Source: Perkinsela sp. pyNocScin1 (Eukaryota > Euglenozoa > Kinetoplastea > Prokinetoplastida > Perkinselidae). From it: a DNA stretch of 64,000 nt. The translations under genes were made by a program, and so were the position numbers. The DNA lies in contig CAXHTR010000007.1 in the NCBI GenBank assembly GCA_964019655.1, positions 124,001 through 188,000 of the forward strand. The letters run 5' to 3'. Shown piece after piece: positions 58,314 through 64,000 of the stretch (position 1 is its first letter; every line of letters begins with the position of its first letter). The notes beneath the pieces are model-generated. The model was given only the letters and a program-made list of their open reading frames with translations. It was not told where the DNA came from and made no database searches.

Positions 58314-59099
58314 ATGCTTTTTACCATCGTCCTCGAAACTACCGATATCCCAGTCGGCCGTTTCGACCCATCTTTGATCAGCGACCAAAACCGCATGGAA
58401 ATGCTCGTGACGCCCATCAAAGACGATAAAGTCATCTTGAGCGATGAAATGCAGCTTCATTTCACGAACAAAGATGGTCAGTTTCTCGATATTCAAGAAT
58501 GGTATGGCGTCACATGCCATGAAAACGGTGATGTCTTTTCCATCAACTGGAGAAACACAAATTGGGCGTGCGGAGAGGTCTCATTCGATCTTTTGCCGCA
58601 ACGACTTGTTCATTTCAATGCGCAAAATGACTTCCAACCATGGGTCATCCGTGGAACAATCAGCACCGAGCTCCTTCCGCATAGCCTCCAGACGTTTAAT
58701 ATTATTAACCAGGCTATCGGGGGAACACTCGAATTGACGCGATTACCACCGGAAATGACAACTTTTGAGGCAATGTGTAATAAGCTCGAAGGGACAATCA
58801 ACCTCGAGTCTCTGCCGAGCACTATGCATACCATCAAACTCGCAAAAAACAATTTTTCGGGGACAATCTGCCTAAAAAAACTTCCAGAAAGCATGCGAAC
58901 CCTAATTCTCAGCGATAACAAACTTTCCGGTGAAATCTCTCTCGATAGTCTTCCCAGAGAAATGGAGATTCTCGATCTCGAGGAGAATAATCTGTGTGGG
59001 AGTCCATCACTCGCGAGTAGACCAGCCTCACTTTGGGTGCTCGGCCTCAGACAGAACTACTTTGAAGGGGAAGCGTTTGAAGATCAGAAGATCAGATAG
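58314..59099 (+). CDS. LRR protein, seven repeats
   Basis: 261 residues from ATG 58314 (the frame is open from 58227). The leader MLFTIVLETTDIP is followed by VGRFDPSLISDQNRMEMLVT. A charged insert precedes a cap FLDIQEWYGVTCHENG, then VFSINW, with one cysteine. The first repeat is long (LPQRLVHFNAQNDFQPWVIR). Six regular LRRs follow to RPASLWVLGLRQNYFEG. The end is short and acidic or basic mixed (EAFEDQKIR). It has no end module and is not assigned to a subfamily. Confidence 0.92.
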   Translation: MLFTIVLETTDIPVGRFDPSLISDQNRMEMLVTPIKDDKVILSDEMQLHFTNKDGQFLDIQEWYGVTCHENGDVFSINWRNTNWACGEVSFDLLPQRLVHFNAQNDFQPWVIRGTISTELLPHSLQTFNIINQAIGGTLELTRLPPEMTTFEAMCNKLEGTINLESLPSTMHTIKLAKNNFSGTICLKKLPESMRTLILSDNKLSGEISLDSLPREMEILDLEENNLCGSPSLASRPASLWVLGLRQNYFEGEAFEDQKIR

Positions 59100-59124
59100 G
59101 AAGGGCGAGTTATTTGAATGAGGA

Positions 59125-59780
59125 TTGCGATGTTGCAACATTTTTTGATCGAAAATAATTTCTATTTGCAACTTTTTTTTATCGAATGATAGGAAATCCC
59201 TCATGAAATTTGAGTTACAATTCTGGTTGCAACTTTTTTTTATCAGATTGTTTTCAAAAAGTTGCAATTTTTAGGAGGCGAGAATGGACGTAATTACGCC
59301 TCAGTACCGCGAAAAAATCGAAAGTTTGTCACCTCGGTGAGCTGAAAAGACTATTGCCGATGAATGTGATATCTTCCCGCAGCGTATCAGATAAGAGGTA
59401 AGATGGAGCACGAGGGAAGGCCGCCCTTACGGAGATTGCGATGTAGAGGTTCTATCTGAATAATACCCCGTCGTTTCCCCGTAACCCGCAAGGTTAGATG
59501 GAAGCAGCGCTTGTGAGATCGCGCTACTTCCAATCGGTAGCATGGAGGCACAGAGAGAATCATAGAAGAGCTAGGATTCACTGCAATTTTGAGGTCCACA
59601 GCCGTTTTTCTGTCGACTCACCCCTTTCAAAAAAATTTTATTTCCCTAATGAAAATGACCCATGATTTGAAATTTTTCAAAAAAATTTCAATAATCGTGA
59701 AAAAAGTAAATTTTTTTCAGTTGTTGTAACAATAAAAAAAACTTGCAACAAACTTGATCAAAAAAAGTTGCAATTTCGCA
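59125..59780. repeat. AT-rich element bordered by inverted TTGCAAC motifs, possible DNA transposon remnant
   Basis: GTTGCAACATTTTTTGATC (about 59131), TTGCAACTTTTTTTTATC (twice, about 59167 and 59229) and AAAAAGTTGCAATTTTT (about 59257) stand opposite AACTTGCAACAAACTTGATC and AAAAAAAGTTGCAATTTC near 59741-59776. The motif thus occurs in both orientations at both ends of about 650 bp. A decayed central part has no intact frame. A MITE-like or decayed Tc1/mariner origin is possible but unproven. Confidence 0.4.
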
Positions 59781-60156
59781 GATACTATAAGATAAATTTT
59801 ATAAGACAGATAAAGTTGTACATGTGTTGGTATTTGTATGATCACTTAGGGATTATACAGGTCAAATGTATCCACTTTAAATCTACGAATGACAGCTTTT
59901 CGTGCTGACAGCACTCGTTCTCGCAAGAAGCGTATTGTGGTGTTGTATTGTGATTCGAAAAACGTAAAGAAAAATCGTTGAAGTAGTACGATGACATTTC
60001 AAATGTAGAATAAATGCGCAATTATCGAGAGGAACAGGTTTTGTGTTTGAGTGAAAGATCTGATCGGAAAGAGGAGTATTTTACCTTTCGGGCATGACCG
60101 TCGACGACGAGCGATGAATAGATGTAGAGAGATATATAGATAGATTTCCACAGACA
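59781..60156. other. Spacer, nothing recognised
   Basis: AT-rich; no gene, RNA or repeat is recognised before the truncated LRR copy. Confidence 0.45.
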
Positions 60157-60717
60157 GTGGGATGTATTACCTTGAACTCGAATCGGATATCTGCGACAAT
60201 ATCGACAGAACTATTTTCCACTGATCTCATTGCGTTTGAGGCTTTTCAGTGTGCATTTCATGGCACCGTCGATTTGACGAGCCTACCAGATGCAGTGGAA
60301 AATTTCCTGATCGAAAAAAACTTACTGCACGGGCCCGTCGACTTGCAGAATCTTCCGGGCCCGCTCGAGGTGATCGACGGTAGTAGCAATCATTTTTCGG
60401 GAGAGATTTGTCTGACAAAATTACCTGAGAATCTGCTCGATTTGACCCTCTCCGGGAACAAGCTGACAGGAACATTGGACTTAACGGCACTTCCGCCTTC
60501 TCTTACAGATCTCGTTCTCGGCCAGAATGCTTTTACGGGCACAATCGATATAAGCAAGCTGCCTGAAGATCTGACACACCTATAACTGGAAGAAAACCAC
60601 CTCCATGGTGAGATAGACGTATCAAACTTACCAGAAGGCCTGCAGATGATAAATTTTGCACAAAACAGATTCAACACCCAATGTCGTAACGGAAGCACGC
60701 AGATGAAATTTTTTTAG
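60157..60717 (+). pseudogene. 5'-truncated LRR copy of subfamily E
   Basis: A plus frame begins abruptly within a repeat (LNSNRISATISTELFSTDLI) and runs collinear with residues from about 280 to the end of the product of 55294-56682: HGTVDLTSLPDAVENFLIEK, LPPSLTDLVLGQNAFTG, then LEENHLHGEIDVSNLP. A TAA at 60583-60585 interrupts it (LTHL then stop); the same frame continues to TAG 60715-60717. Leader, cap and the first eight repeats are missing. It is a duplicated 3' end without a promoter-proximal part. Confidence 0.88.
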
Positions 60718-60901
60718 ATCTCTTACCTCTACTGAAGTAGAAGAGACATTGTCTGAGATCATTAAGCACTGATAACGGAATAAAGAATAAAACGTTTAGG
60801 CTGAGGGATACGTTGAAGTTAAAAATTTTCGATATGTGTGTTTCAGCTTAAGGAAAGTCCTCTGTACGTTTTCAATTCATTTCTAACTTTACCGAAAGAG
60901 A

Positions 60902-61549
60902 ATGCTCTACCTTTTGCAAGCTACCGACTTCAACGGCCTCGGCCGATTTGAAACATCGCTTCTCCCTGATTACGAACAAATGACTCTTTTTGTCACAAAC
61001 CTTTCGACGAGCAGCATAACGAACGAACTAGGCGGAGATGTCGATGATGCATGCACGTGGTTCGGTGTTTTTTGTCAGCGTAATCAGATAGAGCGCATTC
61101 AGTGGGAGGACAGGGGGCTCTTTCTCTCTGCTTCGATCAACTTTTCGATGTGTCCGTCGCACCTCTCAGTTTTCGAAGTTGACTGCCAGAATCTTGTGGG
61201 TGAGGTCCTTCTCTCGAGATTACCAGAGACAATGCGCATTCTGTCACTGCACGACTGCGATTTCACTGGAACGCTTGACTTCAGTGCGCTGCCACCACTG
61301 CTCGAAGCGCTCACTGTGAAGGACAATCAAATCACATCTATTCGAAATATTTGTAATCTACCAGAGACGCTCAACTACATGAATGTCTCCGAGCCAAAGA
61401 ATGCAGAAAAGGTCGTGCAAGTCGGGAAACTACTGGAAAATGACCTCGTGATTGAAATCTACGACTGTGGCATTGCGGAAATACTATTGGAAGCGGAAGC
61501 GGATCGAAAGCGAGTGCATTGGACCTTTGGTATGTCTTTGAGGGGATAG
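60902..61549 (+). CDS. LRR protein, subfamily C
   Basis: 215 residues. The leader MLYLLQATDFNG is followed by LGRFETSLLPDYEQMTLFVT and a cap DACTWFGVFCQRNQ, then IERIQWE. INFSMCPSHLSVFEVDCQNL, LPETMRILSLHDCDFTG and LPPLLEALTVKDNQITS follow. The end is QVGKLLENDLVI, then YDCGIAEILLEAEADRKRV. It is paired with 61678-62223 downstream, with which it shares the Gln-containing leader (LLQxxD). Confidence 0.92.
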   Translation: MLYLLQATDFNGLGRFETSLLPDYEQMTLFVTNLSTSSITNELGGDVDDACTWFGVFCQRNQIERIQWEDRGLFLSASINFSMCPSHLSVFEVDCQNLVGEVLLSRLPETMRILSLHDCDFTGTLDFSALPPLLEALTVKDNQITSIRNICNLPETLNYMNVSEPKNAEKVVQVGKLLENDLVIEIYDCGIAEILLEAEADRKRVHWTFGMSLRG

Positions 61550-61677
61550 AGTGAGAGAGAAGAGTTTAAGGCACTGCAGATTTTTAGGAATAGGGTGTTC
61601 TTTGATAGCAGTCAGGCTAGGAGCAATTTGAATGCGGATTTTCACAATATCTTTCAATGAGCCATTTGTTACGTGAA

Positions 61678-62223
61678 ATGTTCTACTTGCTGCAAACTGC
61701 TGATGCTCAAGGCCTTGGCCGCTTTGAAATGTCGATGCTTTCTGACCAAGATCGTATGGATTTGTTCTTTACACCAGAAAAAACTCAAGAGGTCCGCCGA
61801 GAGCTCAGCGGTGACGAAGCGGACGCTTGCTCCTGGGCAGGAATCATGTGCAAAGATGGGAATGTGACGCACATCGATTGGCACATTGACGACCTCGAGG
61901 CTGTCGGTTCGATCAACTTTGAGATGCTTCCGCCAAAGCTCTCGATGATCAACTTCTACTCGCAGGAGCTCGTCGGCGTGATGAACGTCATCTTTCTTCC
62001 CGACACGCTGACAATTTTCTGTGCACAGTGCTGCCTATTCACGGGATCTCTTGACTTCAGCACGCTGCCCAGGGGCCTCGAGGGGCTGTTTGTCACTTGG
62101 AACTGCATTCAGTCGATAGCGAACATTTCGAATCTCCCAAAGAGCCTCCGATATTTCCAAATTATCGAAGATCAGCTCGAAAACGAGTTTGTGGAAGTCG
62201 GCAAGCTCCCAGGTTGGCTGTAG
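61678..62223 (+). CDS. LRR protein, subfamily C, C-terminus lost by frameshift
   Basis: 181 residues from ATG 61678 (ATG 61657 would add seven). The leader MFYLLQTADAQG is followed by LGRFEMSMLSDQDRMDLFFT, a cap DACSWAGIMCKDGN, then VTHIDWH, and LRRs LPDTLTIFCAQCCLFTG and LPRGLEGLFVTWNCIQS. The end starts normally (EVGKLPG) but stops after WL. Another frame immediately downstream reads LEVKVLHEVDRKRVKD, the expected end of the module. A small indel near 62210 has therefore removed the last 25 or so residues. It may still give a stable protein. Confidence 0.85.
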   Translation: MFYLLQTADAQGLGRFEMSMLSDQDRMDLFFTPEKTQEVRRELSGDEADACSWAGIMCKDGNVTHIDWHIDDLEAVGSINFEMLPPKLSMINFYSQELVGVMNVIFLPDTLTIFCAQCCLFTGSLDFSTLPRGLEGLFVTWNCIQSIANISNLPKSLRYFQIIEDQLENEFVEVGKLPGWL

Positions 62224-62432
62224 CGGTTTGGAAGTGAAAGTCCTGCACGAGGTGGACAGGAAGCGCGTGAAGGATTAATGTAGGGAAAGGCGAGAAGAAG
62301 AAATGCATACAATGCGCTACAATATTCAACTGAATAGTACTTGATGCGAAGTAGTACAATTTCGACAGATTTTCTGTTCTTCGAAAAATTTCACATAAAA
62401 TATTATTTCCTACTTTTACCCTTCACTTAAAG
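62224..62432. other. Spacer with displaced 3' codons of the preceding gene
   Basis: The first 55 bases hold the out-of-frame remainder of the subfamily C end module. CTACTTTTACCCTTCACTTAAAG, split at 20 bases, forms the pyrimidine-rich stretch before ATG 62433. Confidence 0.5.
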
Positions 62433-63272
62433 ATGATCGCTTTTCTCAGATGTGTCGACCCCACCCTCGGCCGCCTCGACTACGAGTCGCTGTCCGACCA
62501 AAGCCTCATAGAAATGCTCATCGAGGGCTGCACACCTGAGACAAAAAAGCAGTTTCAGGACACAAATGGATCCTATAGCGGTGTCTGCGACTGGCCAGGC
62601 GTGAAAATTACTGCAAAAGAGCGCGTGCAGTGCTTTGAGACGCTTTTACTCGACGAGAAGCTCAAGGGCACAGTCGAGCTTTCGTTTATCCCACCAGAAA
62701 TGACTGAGTTTGCCGCCATCCAGGATGGATTTCACGGGACGCTCGAGACGGCTACGCTGCCAGCCAAAATGAAGATTTTCAAGGCGATTGAGCAAAAGCT
62801 CACTGGGACACTCAACTTGGCAAAGCTTCCCAAACTTTTAGAACATTTCAATGTGCTGATGAACGCTTTTACAGGCAGCTGCGACTTGACGAGTCTTCCA
62901 GAAAATCTACGGTCGCTCATTCTCGGGCACAACGAGCTCAGCGGGAGTGTTTTATTGACAAGTCTTCCACAAGAGCTGGTACACCTTTCGCTGCGGCACA
63001 ATTCCTTTCACGGAGAGCTTGACTTTGACCACCTTCCAGAGAACCTTCGTGACCTTTTCATTGACTGCAACCGATTCTTAGGGGAATTTCGGCTGACGAA
63101 GGCCCCGAAGGCGCTGTATGTTCTGGAGGCCAGGCACAACCTTTTTTCGGGGACAGCGGTCATCCAACAGGACACACCAAGGGACATTTCGCTGGCAGGC
63201 AACAAAATACGGGCCGTTGTAAATGAAAATGGAAGGGCTGTGTCAAGCTTTGTACTGCTTGATTGTCTCTAG
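62433..63272 (+). CDS. LRR protein, subfamily B
   Basis: 279 residues. The leader MIAFLRCVDPT is followed by LGRLDYESLSDQSLIEMLI and a cap GVCDWPGVKITAKE with the second Cys replaced by Ile. Seven LRRs start at IPPEMTEFAAIQDGFHG, for example LPENLRSLILGHNELSG and LPQELVHLSLRHNSFHG. The end is the B module SGTAVIQQDTPRDISLAGN, then IRAVVNENGRAV. No anchor. It most resembles the B genes at 36842 and 46775 in the SLSDQ helix and end. Confidence 0.93.
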   Translation: MIAFLRCVDPTLGRLDYESLSDQSLIEMLIEGCTPETKKQFQDTNGSYSGVCDWPGVKITAKERVQCFETLLLDEKLKGTVELSFIPPEMTEFAAIQDGFHGTLETATLPAKMKIFKAIEQKLTGTLNLAKLPKLLEHFNVLMNAFTGSCDLTSLPENLRSLILGHNELSGSVLLTSLPQELVHLSLRHNSFHGELDFDHLPENLRDLFIDCNRFLGEFRLTKAPKALYVLEARHNLFSGTAVIQQDTPRDISLAGNKIRAVVNENGRAVSSFVLLDCL

Positions 63273-63669
63273 GAGAAAAATGGGCATGGTCATTTGCCTG
63301 AAGTGGTGAGAAGTATCTGAATATATCTGAAAGATGAAATGGGGAGTATTGGCCAAACTTCAGCGCACGAAGCCTCTTCAGGCATAGTTAGAAAGACTTC
63401 GCATAGATTCACTTCTTTGGTCAAATTCGTCTCATTCATCTGAGAAGAAGCATTCATTCATTCTTGTCCATTCAGAGTCTCTTGAGGTTATCTTGAGTTT
63501 TGGTGTCCGTTCGAAATTCAGAGCCTTTCCCTTCTTCTTTATGAGCATCTGTGCTTCTTTGTCTTTGGGCCTTTACTGTAAATTTGTGTGTATTCGTGCA
63601 TATTCTTTGCGTGATCAATCTCTCATTTCTTGTGAATTCATGATAATATCTCCTTCATTTATCTCTTCA
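63273..63669. other. Spacer, nothing recognised
   Basis: No gene is seen; T/C-rich sequence increases toward the next ATG (CTTCATTTATCTCTTC at about 63651-63667). Confidence 0.5.
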
Positions 63670-64000
63670 ATGTTCTCCCTCATTCACTCCGCCGACCACC
63701 GTGGCCGTGTCAACCTTTCCATGCTCGACGACCAGACCATCATGGAGTGCCTCGTCAGCCAGTGCGACCTCCGCACGCAGCGCTTCTTCCACGACCAGAG
63801 CGAATCATACAAGGAGGTCTGCAGGTGGTCAAACGTCAGGTGTGACGCTGAAAAGAATGTCACGCACATCCGCTGGCACCAGCTCTTTCACGCCACGAAC
63901 CAAATAGTCGACTTCTTGATGTTACCGCACAAGCTGGAGAAGCTGCAGATGGATGATGCAAATATAACGATGCGACTGCATGCAGAAGCACTTCCAGAGA
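63670..64000 (+). CDS. LRR protein, N-terminal part only (runs off the window)
   Basis: The frame is open from ATG 63670 to the window end, 110 residues. The leader MFSLIHSADHR is followed by GRVNLSMLDDQTIMECLV and a cap EVCRWSNVRCDAEK, then VTHIRWH, with both cysteines. The first LRR starts at LPHKLEKLQMDDANIT and the second at LPE at the edge. The helix and cap resemble subfamily B genes; the subfamily cannot be settled without the 3' end. The array therefore continues beyond the window. Confidence 0.9.
   Translation, partial: MFSLIHSADHRGRVNLSMLDDQTIMECLVSQCDLRTQRFFHDQSESYKEVCRWSNVRCDAEKNVTHIRWHQLFHATNQIVDFLMLPHKLEKLQMDDANITMRLHAEALPE

Noticed and set aside
2946-64000. Bacterial operon of adhesins (BspA-like LRR proteins).
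   Set aside because: Spacers of 100 to 1300 bp, no ribosome-binding sites, hAT and Tc1 relics and a RING-H2 gene all argue for a eukaryote.

Overview
The window looks like nuclear DNA of a unicellular eukaryote. It carries intronless genes set head-to-tail on one strand, with pyrimidine-rich stretches just upstream of many ATGs, AT-rich spacers, a RING-H2 membrane protein and relics of eukaryotic DNA transposons. This layout fits a kinetoplastid-type genome with trans-spliced polycistronic transcription, for example a bodonid or a Perkinsela-like endosymbiont. No spliced-leader gene or other diagnostic marker is visible, so the assignment is inference only (about 0.4 confidence).

The dominant content is a family of leucine-rich-repeat (LRR) genes: about 30 intact or nearly intact genes and about 9 broken or relic copies, all on the + strand. 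The family covers 2.9-8.9 kb, 17.4-20.1 kb and then 23.4 kb to the right edge, where the last gene runs off. Members share one plan. A very short hydrophobic leader usually ends in Ala-Asp or similar. It is followed by [L/I]GR-hydrophobic-D, then LSDQxxMELL. Next comes a cap shaped like the plant LRRNT_2 domain (D-x-C-x-W-x-G-V-x-C, then G-x-V-x-x-I-x-W). Last are 4 to 16 repeats of 23 residues, LPxxLxxLxLxxN followed by xFxGTIDLxx. No kinase, TIR, NB-ARC, GPI signal or C-terminal transmembrane segment is attached, so they look like secreted or lumenal recognition or adhesion proteins (inference).

Subfamilies used in the entries are as follows. A: about 450-540 aa, cap followed by a DFRW block, C-terminus with YDNGT. 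B: 253-286 aa, ending in a GTAVVQ...VVDENG module. C: about 180-221 aa with four LRRs, ending in a VGKLP...GC...DPxDxxRV module. D: cap without the cysteine pair, 6 or 15 LRRs. E: about 460 aa, 16 LRRs, cap starting MSQQALMEM. F: a divergent pair of about 270 aa in which the repeat pattern is almost lost. A few genes remain unassigned.

Region by region. 1-1.75 kb holds three ordinary genes: the 3' end of an unknown gene, a RING-H2 protein and a coiled-coil tail-anchored protein. 1.75-2.95 kb holds a duplicated spacer. 2.95-8.86 kb holds four tandem subfamily A genes. 8.9-17.3 kb is an island of mostly minus-strand, mostly decayed material: a small coiled-coil tail-anchored gene family, a roughly 500 bp segmental duplication, a hAT/ZBED5-like transposase relic and an IS30-like transposase relic. 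17.4-20.1 kb holds two LRR genes flanking a hAT-like MITE. 20.1-23.4 kb is a second island with duplicated bromodomain-like relics, a 36-bp tandem repeat and a Tc1/mariner relic. 23.4-64 kb is the main LRR array, broken only by short spacers and pseudogenes, including a chimera of two neighbours.

Taken together the locus looks like a birth-and-death multigene family. Local tandem duplication, gain or loss of 69-bp repeat units, unequal recombination and single-lesion pseudogenes are all visible. Transposon debris sits in islands between blocks of the array.
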